Of a DNA stretch of 64,000 nucleotides, positions 1-8,477 are shown one piece after another. A program made the position numbers and the translations under genes. Position 1 is the stretch's first letter. Every line of letters begins with the position of its first letter. Source of the stretch: Catellatospora methionotrophica (GTDB taxonomy: Bacteria > Actinomycetota > Actinomycetes > Mycobacteriales > Micromonosporaceae); assembly GCF_011297335.1 (NCBI RefSeq), contig NZ_JAAOTJ010000001.1:1240001-1304000 (forward strand). Reading direction: 5' to 3'. The notes under the pieces were generated by a model. That model did not search any database. It was not told the origin of the DNA and saw only the letters and a list, made by a program, of their open reading frames with translations.

Positions 1-1
1 C

Positions 2-427
2 GCGCACCTGGACATCGACCTGGACACCTTCCTCGCCGAGGCGGACATGGGCCGCCGCCTGCACGACCAGCGCCGCCACCCCGAGGCTCGGGAGGTGCTG
101 GCCGCCGCCGAACGCCGCTACACCGGCGACGTGTTCGAAGACGAGCCCTACGACGACTGGGCCGTGCCCACCCGCGAGGAGGCCCGCGCCGTCTACCTGC
201 GCATCACCCGACTGCTCGCGACGCTCGCCGGGCAGCGTGGCGCGGTCGACGAGGCCCTGGACTACCTGCTGCGCATCCTGTCCCGCGACCCGTACGACGA
301 GGCCGGGCACCGCGAGGTGATCGCCCTGCTCGACGCGGCCGGACGGCACGGCGAGGCCCGCCGGGCCCGGCAGCGCTATACCGCCGCGATGCGCGACATC
401 GGACGCGACACCGAGATCACGGCCTGA
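2..427 (+). CDS. BTAD-domain transcriptional regulator, C-terminal part (5' truncated by window)
   Basis: The reading frame is open from the first bases and ends at a TGA, so only the last ~141 residues are visible. They form helical TPR-like repeats (motifs ADMGRRLHDQ, YDDWAVPTREEAR, YLLRILSRDPYDEAGHREV) typical of the bacterial transcriptional activator domain of SARP/AfsR-type regulators, ending with the usual pattern of a small helix pair (RRARQRYTAAMRDIG). In that family this domain follows an OmpR-like winged helix and mediates dimerisation or co-activator contacts. The DNA-binding part lies outside the window, so the target is unknown. The domain call is strong; whether the full protein is a stand-alone SARP or a larger AfsR/LAL-like protein cannot be told. 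Confidence 0.8.
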   Translation, partial: AHLDIDLDTFLAEADMGRRLHDQRRHPEAREVLAAAERRYTGDVFEDEPYDDWAVPTREEARAVYLRITRLLATLAGQRGAVDEALDYLLRILSRDPYDEAGHREVIALLDAAGRHGEARRARQRYTAAMRDIGRDTEITA

Positions 428-448
428 CGGACACCACTGGGCCGCCCG

Positions 449-2656
449 TCACAGCCGCAGTGGCAGGCTGCGCAGCCGGGGGCCGCCCGCGGCGCGGATC
501 GCGTTGGCGACCGCGGCGGGCACCGGGCCGACCACCGGTTCGCCCATGCCGTACGGCACGTCGCCGCCACCGGTGAACGTCACCCGCACCGGCGGCGTGT
601 CGGCCATGCCCAGGATCGGGTAGCTGTCGAAGTTGTCCGACACGACCTGCCCGTCCCGGATCTGCAGGCTCTCCCGCAGCGCCGAGCTCAGCCCCATCAC
701 GATCGACCCCTGCGCCTGCAGTTTCGCCCCGGCCGGGTTGACCACCAGGCCGCAGTCGACCGCCGCGTCGATGCCGGTGACCCGCAGCCGCCCGCCGGTC
801 AGGTCGACCTCGGCGACCACGGCCACCACCGTGCCGACGTCACCGGAGCACGCGATGCCCCGGCCACGGCCGTCCGGCAGGGACTCGTGCCAGCCCGCCA
901 TCTGCGCCGCGGTACGCAGGACCGTACGCAGCCGATCCTCCTGCTCGCCGCCCCGACGCAGGTGGGCCAGGCGGTAGGTCAGCGGGTCGGTCCCGGCCGC
1001 CTCGGCCAGCTCGTCGAAGAAACTCTCCAGCGCGAACGTGTTCGGCATCAGGCCCAGCCCACGCCACGGCCCGGTCGGCACCGGCAGCTGCTCGCGGCGG
1101 TTCACCAGCCGGTACGCGGGCAGGTCGTACGGCAGGAACAGGCCCAGCAGCCCGCCCGGATCGAACCCGAGCAGGCTGCGGACCGGCTCGGGCAGACCCG
1201 CGACGGCCCAGATGATGTCACCGGCGGCGCTGTGCTGCTCGACGCCCCGGATCATGCCGTCGGACCCGATCGAGCCGCGCATCGTGGTGTGCGTCGGCGG
1301 CCGGTAGAAGGCCTGCCGCAGGTCGGTGTCGCGGGTCCAGCCGACGTGCACGGGGCGGCCGGTGGCCGCCGACAGCCGCGCGGCCTCCACCGCCAGGTGC
1401 TGGCCGCCCTTGCGGCCGAACGAACCGCCGAGCTGGGTCACGTGGACGACGACGTCGCGCTCCTCGCCCAGCGCGGCGTGCACGTCCTCCAGCACGCTCT
1501 CCGGGCTCTGGGTCGGCACCCACAGCTCCACCTTGCCCGCCGGGCCGGACTCCACCCGGGCCAGGGCCGCGAGCGGCTCCAGGTGGGCGTGGGCGGCCAT
1601 CGGCGTACGGTAGTCGGCTTCGACGATCCTGCCCCGCGACAGCGCGGCGCGGATGGAGCCCTCTCGGCGCAGCACCACGCCGTCACCGGCGGTGACCTGC
1701 CGGTCGAGTGCCGCCGTGTCGACCCGGGTGCCTTCGCTCCAGGTCACCTTCAGGGCGCGGGCAGCCGCCCAGGCACGGGTCCGGGTGTCGGCGACCACCC
1801 CGGCGAAGCCGGCCTCGACGTCGATGACGACCTGCTGCACGCCCGGCATGCCCGCGGCGTCACCGGGTTCGGCGCTCTCCAGTTCCGCACCGAAGCGCGG
1901 CGGCACGGCGAACGCCCCGTATGCCATGCCCGGCAGCCGGGCGTCGTAGCCGTAGGTCGCCTCACCGAGCAGTTTGGCCCGGAAGTCGACGCGCGGCACC
2001 GACCGGCCGATGCTGGTGAACTCCCCCGCCGGGCGCAACTCCGGCTGCTCGCCGGGCTCCTGCCACGGCCCCTGATGGGCGGCGATCACCTCGGTGTAGG
2101 CCAGCCGCCGATCCGATCCGGCGATCTGGAAGCCGCCGTCGGCCGCGGTCAGCTGCCGCCGATCGACGCCGAGCTGCCCGGCGGCCGCCAGCTCCAGCAT
2201 CGCCCGCACCGCCGCGGCCGCCTCCCGGATCGGGGTGTACAGCGAGGCCACCGACGTCGACCCGAAGGTGAACAGCGTCGACGCCGGGAACCCGCGGGCG
2301 GTGTCGGCCTGCACGACCGTCAGCCGCTCGGGCGGCACCCGCAGCTCCTCGGCCGCCACCTGCGCCAGCGCGGTGTGGATGCCCTGCCCCATCTCGATCT
2401 TCGGCACGTGCAGGGTGATGCCGTCGCGGGTCAGCTCGAACCACACCAGCGACGACTCGGGGATCTCCGTCGGCCCGGTGCCGCGTTCCAGCATCCACCG
2501 CACCAGCGACGGCCTGCCGTACTCCAGCGCGACCGGCACCCCGACCACCAGCGAGCCGACCGTCGCCCCGGCCCCGATCAGCAGGCGGCGGCGCGCGACC
2601 CGCCAGCGGCGGGAACGGCCGGTCGGCACGGGCGGCGCGGCGTCCATCCCGCTCAT
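449..2656 (-). CDS. Molybdenum hydroxylase large subunit (isoquinoline 1-oxidoreductase beta / aldehyde oxidase type), Tat-exported
   Basis: A 735-residue molybdopterin-binding catalytic subunit of the xanthine dehydrogenase superfamily. The ATG at 2656 overlaps the stop of the upstream 2Fe-2S subunit (ATGA), which fixes the start better than longer versions. Residues 14-45 hold an arginine-rich stretch with ARRRLLIG followed by a hydrophobic segment, a twin-arginine signal/anchor as in IorB-type enzymes. Family motifs seen: GQGIHTALAQVAAEEL (cofactor region), GGSFGRKGGQ and PTGPWRGLG. The N-terminal layout with a split Ald_Xan_dh_C2 domain resembles IorB/aldehyde dehydrogenase rather than cytosolic XdhB. 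No FAD subunit or XdhC chaperone gene is adjacent, so electrons probably go from the small subunit to a cytochrome or other acceptor. Substrate cannot be inferred. Confidence 0.88.
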   Translation of the reverse strand: MSGMDAAPPVPTGRSRRWRVARRRLLIGAGATVGSLVVGVPVALEYGRPSLVRWMLERGTGPTEIPESSLVWFELTRDGITLHVPKIEMGQGIHTALAQVAAEELRVPPERLTVVQADTARGFPASTLFTFGSTSVASLYTPIREAAAAVRAMLELAAAGQLGVDRRQLTAADGGFQIAGSDRRLAYTEVIAAHQGPWQEPGEQPELRPAGEFTSIGRSVPRVDFRAKLLGEATYGYDARLPGMAYGAFAVPPRFGAELESAEPGDAAGMPGVQQVVIDVEAGFAGVVADTRTRAWAAARALKVTWSEGTRVDTAALDRQVTAGDGVVLRREGSIRAALSRGRIVEADYRTPMAAHAHLEPLAALARVESGPAGKVELWVPTQSPESVLEDVHAALGEERDVVVHVTQLGGSFGRKGGQHLAVEAARLSAATGRPVHVGWTRDTDLRQAFYRPPTHTTMRGSIGSDGMIRGVEQHSAAGDIIWAVAGLPEPVRSLLGFDPGGLLGLFLPYDLPAYRLVNRREQLPVPTGPWRGLGLMPNTFALESFFDELAEAAGTDPLTYRLAHLRRGGEQEDRLRTVLRTAAQMAGWHESLPDGRGRGIACSGDVGTVVAVVAEVDLTGGRLRVTGIDAAVDCGLVVNPAGAKLQAQGSIVMGLSSALRESLQIRDGQVVSDNFDSYPILGMADTPPVRVTFTGGGDVPYGMGEPVVGPVPAAVANAIRAAGGPRLRSLPLRL

Positions 2657-3126
2657 GCCTTGCGGGCCAGTTCGGCGGCGCGGGCGACCGCCAGCTTGAT
2701 CGTGTTGTAGCCGCCGCACCGGCACAGGTTCGGCTGGGCCGCCTCGGCGATGGCGGCCTCGTCCGGCGCGGGATCGCGGGCCAGCAACGCGACCGCGCAG
2801 AGCACGTGGCCGGGCAGGCACCAGCCGCACTGCAGCGGGGTCTCCAGGAACGCCTCCTGCACCGGGTGCAGCGCGACGACCTCACCGGCGGCGTCGCGTT
2901 CGGCGAGGCCTTCGAGGGTCACCACGGGCCGGTCGCCGACCTCCGCTGCGGTGATCTGGCAGCTGCGCGCCGGGCGTCCGGCCAGCAGCACGGTGCAGCA
3001 GCCGCACATCCCGATCCCGCAGCCGTAGTGGGTGCCGGTCAGGCCCAGCTCGTCACGCAGCACCCACACCAGCGGCTCGTCGCCGTGCTCGACCTCGTGC
3101 TGCCGACCATTGATCAGCAACTGCAT
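2653..3126 (-). CDS. Molybdenum hydroxylase 2Fe-2S subunit (isoquinoline 1-oxidoreductase alpha type)
   Basis: 157 residues with the two iron-sulfur domains of the family. The plant-ferredoxin half has CGIGMCGCC at residues 36-44 with a later C in ARSCQIT; the helical half has CGWCLPGH and LCRCGGY. It transfers electrons from the molybdenum site of the large subunit encoded immediately downstream, with stop and start overlapping by 4 nt. It has no signal peptide of its own and would be co-exported with the Tat-signal-bearing partner, as known for this family. Start chosen at ATG 3126 because the MQLLINGR beta-strand is the standard N-terminus. Confidence 0.9.
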   Translation of the reverse strand: MQLLINGRQHEVEHGDEPLVWVLRDELGLTGTHYGCGIGMCGCCTVLLAGRPARSCQITAAEVGDRPVVTLEGLAERDAAGEVVALHPVQEAFLETPLQCGWCLPGHVLCAVALLARDPAPDEAAIAEAAQPNLCRCGGYNTIKLAVARAAELARKA

Positions 3127-3205
3127 CGCGACCGCATCCGGAGCACCATGGGCGGTAAGTCTAGGCAGGCGTCTGCCGGATCACCAGGCTCGATCAGGCG
3201 GCAGA

Positions 3206-3757
3206 TCAGACTGCCTGCTGCAGCAGGCCGTGGACGAACATCAGCCGGTGTACGGCACCGTTCGCGCCGGGCACGTCCACGCCCCAGCGGGCGGGGACCT
3301 CGGGGTCGCGCTGCCGTGCGCCGGGGAAGCCGGCCAGCACGTCGCCCACCACGCACGACCACGGCGCGAGCCGCTCGACCGGGCCCAGTTCAGGCACGGG
3401 TTCATCCGCCGCGCGTACCAGCCACGCGTGCAGCACGAAGTCCTCCGTGCCCACCAGCGCCTCCCAGCGCAGCTCCGGCCACAGGCCCGGCAGCCGCCAC
3501 TGGTGCGCCGTCATCACCGCGTCCCCGAACGGCACCTGCCGACGCTGTTCGGCCGGGCCGAGCACCGCCTCATACAACGCCAGGCCCTTCGGCGCCGTCC
3601 TGGAGCGCTGCATCGTCTGCCAGCGGTTGTGCGCCGCCATGTACTCGGCGTGGGTGGCCGACAGATCCGCGCACGCCGCCTCGACCAGGTCCGGCTGCAG
3701 GTCGGCCATCCGCCGCAACAGCATGAGCTGGAACTCCCGCCGCGCGAATCCCTTCAC
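3206..3757 (-). CDS. Uncharacterised 183-aa protein
   Basis: Not recognised. The protein is soluble, without signal peptide or membrane segment, and rich in Trp, Leu and Arg. It begins [26 protein letters not shown] and carries conserved-looking patches such as [11 protein letters not shown] (about residue 43) and [21 protein letters not shown] (about 76-96). Codon use matches its neighbours, with strong G/C at third positions, which supports a real gene. It sits alone between the molybdenum hydroxylase operon and the divergent lipoprotein peptidase, with about 80 bp on one side and 110 bp on the other. No function is assigned. Confidence 0.65.
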   Translation of the reverse strand: MKGFARREFQLMLLRRMADLQPDLVEAACADLSATHAEYMAAHNRWQTMQRSRTAPKGLALYEAVLGPAEQRRQVPFGDAVMTAHQWRLPGLWPELRWEALVGTEDFVLHAWLVRAADEPVPELGPVERLAPWSCVVGDVLAGFPGARQRDPEVPARWGVDVPGANGAVHRLMFVHGLLQQAV

Positions 3758-3867
3758 GCCGCGAGCCTAGGACAGCGGCACAGCTCACCGCGCGGCTACC
3801 GACTGAAAACGCGCCCGAGTGGGCATCAGGTTGCCACCATGGAACTCCCCGTGAAAGGACGGAGCCG

Positions 3868-4596
3868 ATGCCCGCCCGCCCCCGCAAGCGATGGACCGTC
3901 GCGCTGATCGCAGCCGCCGTGCTGACCCTGGGCTGCGGCGCGCTGCCCGACCCGGCCCTGCCCGAGGAGAGCGCGTCCCCGCCCGCCGCCCCGCAGACCA
4001 CCCCGACGGCCAAGGTCGACGGCACCAAGACCGTCGGCGAGTTCCAGGAGGACGCCAAGGACGCCGTCGGCCTCGCCGAGCTCTACTGGTCAGCCGTGTT
4101 CAAGGCCTCCGACGTCACCTTCCGGCCCGTCAGCGCGATCCGGCCGTATCGCGACAACGGCGAGCTCGCCTGCGGCCGCGAACCGATCCCGGCCGAGAAC
4201 GCCGTCTACTGCCCGGCCGGTGACTTCATCGCCTACGACGCCGACTGGGCCGTCACCGCCTTCCGCCGCATCGGCGACGCGTTCGTGTTCTACCTGCTCG
4301 GCCACGAGTACGCGCACGCCGTCCAGGCGCGCCTGGGCATCGAGCACCGCTACGGCATCGACCACGAGCTCCAGGCGGACTGCATGGCCGGGGCTTACCT
4401 CGGCGACTCGGTCCGCCGTGGCGACCTCAACCTCGACAAGGGCGACCTGGACGAGTTCCGCAGCGGGCTGCTCGCCGTCGGCGACCCGGAGGACCAGCCC
4501 TGGTTCGCCCCCGAGTCGCACGGCACCGTCGCCCAGCGCACCGACGCGTTCTTCTCCGGCTACGAGAAGTCGCTGAAAGCGTGCGATCTGAGCTGA
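3868..4596 (+). CDS. Lipoprotein neutral zinc metallopeptidase (PF04228/YpfJ-like)
   Basis: 242 residues. The N-terminus is a lipoprotein signal: RKRW, a hydrophobic run and a lipobox ending LGC at Cys23, so the mature enzyme should be membrane-tethered outside the cell. A Pro/Thr-rich spacer (about 25-50) leads into the catalytic domain. The zinc motif HEYAH is at 146-150 and the third ligand lies in HELQADCMAG (Glu167), the arrangement of neutral zinc metallopeptidases. Paired cysteines (GELACG, VYCPAG, ADC, KACDLS) suggest disulfides. A purine-rich GAAAGGACGGAG precedes the ATG. It is transcribed alone and followed by a hairpin. The substrate is unknown. Confidence 0.85.
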   Translation: MPARPRKRWTVALIAAAVLTLGCGALPDPALPEESASPPAAPQTTPTAKVDGTKTVGEFQEDAKDAVGLAELYWSAVFKASDVTFRPVSAIRPYRDNGELACGREPIPAENAVYCPAGDFIAYDADWAVTAFRRIGDAFVFYLLGHEYAHAVQARLGIEHRYGIDHELQADCMAGAYLGDSVRRGDLNLDKGDLDEFRSGLLAVGDPEDQPWFAPESHGTVAQRTDAFFSGYEKSLKACDLS

Positions 4597-4605
4597 CCTC
4601 GCCCG

Positions 4606-4645
4606 CGCCGGTGGAGCTGGCCGCGATCCGCCGGCTCCACCGGCG
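4606..4645. terminator. Bidirectional terminator hairpin
   Basis: Arms CGCCGGTGGAGC (4606-4617) and GCTCCACCGGCG (4634-4645) are perfect 12-bp complements around a 16-nt loop. It lies 10 bp after the stop of the zinc peptidase gene and between it and the convergent Clp_N-M48 gene. Confidence 0.65.
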
Positions 4646-4722
4646 ATCGCGGCGTTACTCCTGGTGCCGGACGCGATGTGGCGGCAGGTGCGGTCGCTGA
4701 CACCAACCGTGTGCTCCTCGTC

Positions 4723-5946
4723 TCAGGGGTGCTGGTCCTGCCGCCGCGCGAGCCACAGCCGCCAGGCGAACGGCGGATGGGTGAGCGACGGCCAGTGCCT
4801 GGACGAGTGGGTCCGCTCGATGTATGACGCCATCTGCTCGTGGCCGTGCAGCGCCACCGCGATCTGGTCGCTGCCGAGCTCGCCGGTCCAGTGTCGGATG
4901 ACGGTGTGCAGGACGAGACTGGCAGCGGTGCCGATCCACACCGACGGAGCGCCAGTGACCAGAGCCGGAAGCACGAGGCTCCACCACAGCTGCCGGGCGA
5001 CGAGGTGCCTGCCCGGATCGTTGCGCACCAGGTGGGCGAGTTCGTGCGCGATCACGTACGCGGATTCGGCGGGCCGGTGGTAGACCTCGCGCGAGACGCC
5101 GATGCGTGCCCTCGTGCCGATTCTCGCCGCGTGGTCGTCCAGGCGGTAGTCGTCACGTAGCCAGATCGCCAGGTCGGTGATCCCCCACCGGGCCACCAGC
5201 GCCGTCAGTTCCGGCGGGCTCGGCAGGAGGCTGGCCCCGGCGGGTGCCGGGACACGCACCCACCGCAGGCGGATGCCGTGTAGGAGCGTCGCGCCCGCCA
5301 GCCCGGCGGCGGCGAGGCCGACGACGAGTTCCGGGCCGACCTCGGACGGCCCGGCCAGCACGATGAAGGCGAGAGTGGCCAGGTACCCGAGCACGCTGAC
5401 CGCCGCTGACAGGACGTGGACGCGCGGCTTCGGCCAGTCGCGGCGCGCCTGGTCGACGAGCAGCGCCCGGAAATCGGCGGACAGTGCGGCATCGTCCGCG
5501 GGCAGCGACGGCATGTGGCCGGCGGTCACCGCCATCTCGATGACGGCGAAGTCGGCGCCCAGTCCCCGCATCGTCTGCGCCGCCACGGACTCCGGGTCGC
5601 GCACCATGGCCAGCACCAGGTGCCCCGTGCGCAGCACACCCTTGTGCTTGAGCCGCCGGGACAGGCGGTGGGCTGCGTCGATGAGAGCTGCCGTCTCCGG
5701 CGTCCACGGAACGGGGGCGTTCCGTTCGATGGCGAAGGCCGCCGGTCGGCTGGCGGCGATCTCGCGGTGCACCGACGCGAAGTTGATGCCCTGCTGGGCC
5801 AGTGCCCTGACGGCGGGGTCGGCGTGATCGGTGAGCAGGCCCAGCAGCAGGGTGCCGCTGTCGAGGGTGTCGTAGCGCAGTCCACCGGCGGTCCGCTGCG
5901 CCATCACCAGTGCCTGGCGTGCCTCCTCGGTGAAACGATCAAGCAC
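4723..5946 (-). CDS. Clp N-domain / M48-like membrane metalloprotease fusion
   Basis: 407 residues. Residues 1-145 form the double Clp_N repeat (MLDRFTEEARQAL at the start; HKGVLRTGHLVLAMV at about 101-115), normally the adaptor and substrate docking module of ClpA/ClpC. About 182-230 contains two hydrophobic segments. The C-terminal part has HELAH at 301-305 followed by a hydrophobic pair (321-350) and ELGSD at 356-360, the ExxxD third-ligand pattern of M48 peptidases such as HtpX. There is no AAA+ domain, so this is not a Clp ATPase. The likely role is membrane-bound proteolysis with Clp_N used for substrate or partner binding; this is inference from the architecture. It stands alone, with its promoter in 5947-6100. 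Confidence 0.8.
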   Translation of the reverse strand: MLDRFTEEARQALVMAQRTAGGLRYDTLDSGTLLLGLLTDHADPAVRALAQQGINFASVHREIAASRPAAFAIERNAPVPWTPETAALIDAAHRLSRRLKHKGVLRTGHLVLAMVRDPESVAAQTMRGLGADFAVIEMAVTAGHMPSLPADDAALSADFRALLVDQARRDWPKPRVHVLSAAVSVLGYLATLAFIVLAGPSEVGPELVVGLAAAGLAGATLLHGIRLRWVRVPAPAGASLLPSPPELTALVARWGITDLAIWLRDDYRLDDHAARIGTRARIGVSREVYHRPAESAYVIAHELAHLVRNDPGRHLVARQLWWSLVLPALVTGAPSVWIGTAASLVLHTVIRHWTGELGSDQIAVALHGHEQMASYIERTHSSRHWPSLTHPPFAWRLWLARRQDQHP

Positions 5947-6114
5947 GGCGCGCCCTTCGGGTCGGTAGATCCCGCAGATCCTGCCATGGCTGCGGCAGTC
6001 CGGTGGGGCGAGCCCGCGCCTGATCCCGTTGTCACCGCAGCCTGCAGGTCAGGCGGGTGACCGCAGTCGTTTCTGGATCGATTCGGCTGGCGGACGGGAC
6101 AGCGTCGTACGCAT

Positions 6115-6145
6115 GAGGGCCCGCGCACCCGGTGCGCGGGCCCTC
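6115..6145 (-). terminator. Terminator of the contractile injection system operon
   Basis: GAGGGCCCGCGCACC (6115-6129) and its perfect complement (6131-6145) flank a single C, giving a 15-bp-arm hairpin just beyond the last gene of the minus-strand operon (stop at 6154). Confidence 0.75.
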
Positions 6146-6153
6146 TCCGCAGG

Positions 6154-6918
6154 TCAGGTGGCTGCCGCGGCTTTGAGTTGCTTGGTGCTCTCGACGGTGA
6201 CCTGCACGGCGCGGATCAGCGCCGGGATCGCGCCGACGATCAGCACGATCGCCCACACGATGCCGACGATCGCGAACACGATCCCGGCGATGGCGTCGGT
6301 AATGCTGACCAGCACGCCGGGCACCATGCCGTGCAGGAAGACCGCCACCACGTTGCCGAGCAGCGACGTGATGACCATGGCGACCAGGCCCTTGTTCTGC
6401 AGGAAACGCTGCTGCGCCGCGACGAGGCAGACCACGGCGACGACCTTCAGGAACATGATCAGCGACAGCACCGTCGCCGCCTCCCCGCGCGGGAACGACC
6501 CGAACAGGATCAGGTAGACGATCGTGCCGAACGGGAACGCCAGCAGCAGCGACACCATCAGGATGAGCTTCGCGATCGCCACGAACAGCAGCACCAGCGC
6601 CGTGATGATCAGGATGATCGCGCCGATGAGCGTGGCCAGGCCCTGGAGGCGGGCGTGCACCCGCTTGGAGGCGAGGATCGCCACGCCCATCAGCGCCGCC
6701 GTGCCGAGCAGCACCACGTCGATGAGGGCGAGGTAGCTGATCGCGATGCCGCCGGGGCGTTCGGCGACGCCCGGTGGCACGTCCGCGCCGAGCTGGGTCG
6801 CGGTGTCCAGGGCCGGGGTGGTCAGGCCGAGCAGCCACGAGCTGCCGGTCTCGACGGCCACGACCAGTCCCAGCGCGACGAGCGCGACGAAGAAGAACGG
6901 TGTGCGCAACCTATCCAT
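6154..6918 (-). CDS. Polytopic membrane protein, last gene of the CIS operon
   Basis: 254 residues starting MDRLRTPFFFVALVAL; the ATG at 6918 has a GGGAGG ribosome site and overlaps the stop of the upstream gene. Hydrophobic segments lie near residues 7-28, 65-85, 95-125 (two), 130-155, 165-190 and 205-245, so five to seven membrane passes. A stretch with short polar linkers (RVHARLQGL, QQRFLQNKGL) separates them. No enzymatic motif was recognised. Because it is translationally coupled to the tail genes, it may anchor or position the injection machine at the membrane or act as a membrane-targeting effector; that is inference by location. Confidence 0.75.
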   Translation of the reverse strand: MDRLRTPFFFVALVALGLVVAVETGSSWLLGLTTPALDTATQLGADVPPGVAERPGGIAISYLALIDVVLLGTAALMGVAILASKRVHARLQGLATLIGAIILIITALVLLFVAIAKLILMVSLLLAFPFGTIVYLILFGSFPRGEAATVLSLIMFLKVVAVVCLVAAQQRFLQNKGLVAMVITSLLGNVVAVFLHGMVPGVLVSITDAIAGIVFAIVGIVWAIVLIVGAIPALIRAVQVTVESTKQLKAAAAT

Positions 6919-7360
6919 CGCTGCCTCCCACGGTGACGGTGCACTTGTCGCATTCGAGGGTGATGTCGACGCCCTGGTCGTCGACGGCGACGCGGACCGC
7001 CTCCCCGGCGGGTACGTCACGGTCGAGCACGGTGTCGTCGTGCGGGGCGCGGGTACGCAGCCGCAGGTCCCCGTCCGGCCGCAGTTCGACCTCGCGCAGG
7101 TCGCTGTCGGCAGCGGCGACGGTGAGCACGCAGCCGGTCTCGACGACGAGCACGCCGTCGGTCAGGCACGGTGCGGACATGTCCGCCGGGTCGACGGGGT
7201 CGGGGTCGCCGAACCAGTCGCCGAGCGTACGGACCAGGGCGTTGTCCTGCGGGTCGGCCATGGTGCCGTCGTCGGCGGTGGCGACACCGGTGACGAACAG
7301 CGCGACGATCAGCACCGCGACGGCGGCGAGGATCTTCTGGCCCCGGGTCAGCGCGGGCAT
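6911..7360 (-). CDS. Single-span membrane protein of the CIS operon
   Basis: 149 residues from ATG 7360 (MPALTRGQKILAAVAVLIV), which begins 1 nt before the stop of the upstream gene. Residues 8-29 form one membrane helix; the rest is an acidic, beta-rich domain with Cys residues in SAPCLTDG, ETGCVLT and LECDKCTVTVGG, plausibly disulfide-bonded outside the cell. The repeated beta pattern (VLDRDVPAGEAVRVAVDDQGVDITL) looks like a small sandwich. A longer ORF extends upstream but runs through the neighbouring gene and is rejected. The function is unrecognised; operon position ties it to the injection system. Confidence 0.7.
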   Translation of the reverse strand: MPALTRGQKILAAVAVLIVALFVTGVATADDGTMADPQDNALVRTLGDWFGDPDPVDPADMSAPCLTDGVLVVETGCVLTVAAADSDLREVELRPDGDLRLRTRAPHDDTVLDRDVPAGEAVRVAVDDQGVDITLECDKCTVTVGGSDG

Positions 7361-7361
7361 G

Positions 7362-8477
7362 TCAGTGCTCCAGGTAGACGCGCACGGAACCGGCCTCGGT
7401 CCCGGTGCCGTAGTCGTCGAGGACCTGGACGTTGACGATGACCCAGCCGTTGTCGCGCACGTTGTTGACGGTCGCGTAGTTGAGGGTGGGCATGGCCGGG
7501 GTGAACTGGCGCGCGGTGGCGATCTGGCTGGACACGGGCGGCGTGGGCTGGCAGACCTCACCGAACGCCGAGCGGGTGCAGCGTTCGATCTGGACGGTGA
7601 TCAGCCAGCGGACCGGCCACGAGTCGGGCTGGGTCCACAGCACGTTAGGCATGCGGCCGGGCGGCACGCTGGAGTTGGTGACCGGCTGGGAGATGACGGG
7701 CTTGGCCGCGGCGGCCGACACGCCCAGGTCGACGGTGCTGCCCTTGGCCGCGGTCGCACCGCCGGGCAGGGACTGGCGGGTGACCGCGCCGGGGCCGCGG
7801 GAGTTGTCCCAGCCGTACTGGATGGTCCCGGCGACGAACCCGGCCTTGGCCAGGGCGGCCTTGGCGTCGTTGGGCGGCAGGCCGATCAGCTTGGGCACGG
7901 CGACCAGTTCCACCGGGGCAGCGCTGGCCGACGGCTCGGCGCTGGCCGACGCGCTCGCCTGCGGCGTGGGCGGCGGCTGCTCGCCCTCGGGCCACACCAC
8001 CCAGGTGATCACGCCGATGACCAGGACGGCCAGGGCCGCGGCGACGACGATCCACCACGGGAACGGCTTCTTCTCCGGCGCGGGCGGAGCCGGGACGACG
8101 ACCGCGACGCGGCGGCTGAGCACCGACGTCTCCTCGGGCGCGTCGGACAGCTCGGCGTCGCGCTGCGCGCCCAGGGCCAGCGGCGGGGTCAGCCGGGCCT
8201 GGAACTCGTAGCGCCCGGCCGGGGCGTCCTGCGGCACGTTGATCTTCACGACGAGCGGGGCGGTCGCGCCGGGCTTGGGGCGCGGGTACTCCTCCACCGA
8301 GAACCACGACGCGTCGGTGTCCTGGCCGGTGTGGAAGTCGATGCCGGGACGGCCGGTACGCCGGGACTGGTTGGTGATGGTGAAGGTGACCTCGGCCGCG
8401 CGGTCCTGGCCGAGGGTCACCTCCGGCGTCGCGGTCGTGATGACCCACTTCTCGGTCTTGTCGGTCTTGTCGTTCAC
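7362..8477 (-). CDS. Ig-like / transmembrane / PASTA protein of the CIS operon
   Basis: 371 residues with a GTG start at 8477 overlapping the previous stop (GTGA). Residues about 10-128 form an Ig/DUF11-like sandwich (EVTFTITNQSR, PLVVKINVPQDAPAGRYEF). Residues 138-160 are one membrane helix (PWWIVVAAALAVLVIGVI). An Ala/Ser/Pro spacer follows, then a PASTA domain (about 190-255: VPKLIGLPPNDAKAALAKAGF ... GGATAAKGSTVDLGVS) and a C-terminal beta domain containing two cysteines (ERCTRS, GEVCQPT). PASTA domains bind peptidoglycan or beta-lactam-like ligands in kinases and PBPs. Here one could fasten a tail-like machine to the wall or membrane. The Ig part on the cytosolic side would face the baseplate. 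This topology and role are inference. Confidence 0.8.
   Translation of the reverse strand: MNDKTDKTEKWVITTATPEVTLGQDRAAEVTFTITNQSRRTGRPGIDFHTGQDTDASWFSVEEYPRPKPGATAPLVVKINVPQDAPAGRYEFQARLTPPLALGAQRDAELSDAPEETSVLSRRVAVVVPAPPAPEKKPFPWWIVVAAALAVLVIGVITWVVWPEGEQPPPTPQASASASAEPSASAAPVELVAVPKLIGLPPNDAKAALAKAGFVAGTIQYGWDNSRGPGAVTRQSLPGGATAAKGSTVDLGVSAAAAKPVISQPVTNSSVPPGRMPNVLWTQPDSWPVRWLITVQIERCTRSAFGEVCQPTPPVSSQIATARQFTPAMPTLNYATVNNVRDNGWVIVNVQVLDDYGTGTEAGSVRVYLEH

Noticed and set aside
887-2710. Long plus-strand ORF opposite the molybdenum hydroxylase gene
   Set aside because: It is rich in Arg/Gly/Pro/His and lacks motifs; the opposite-strand frame carries all family signatures.
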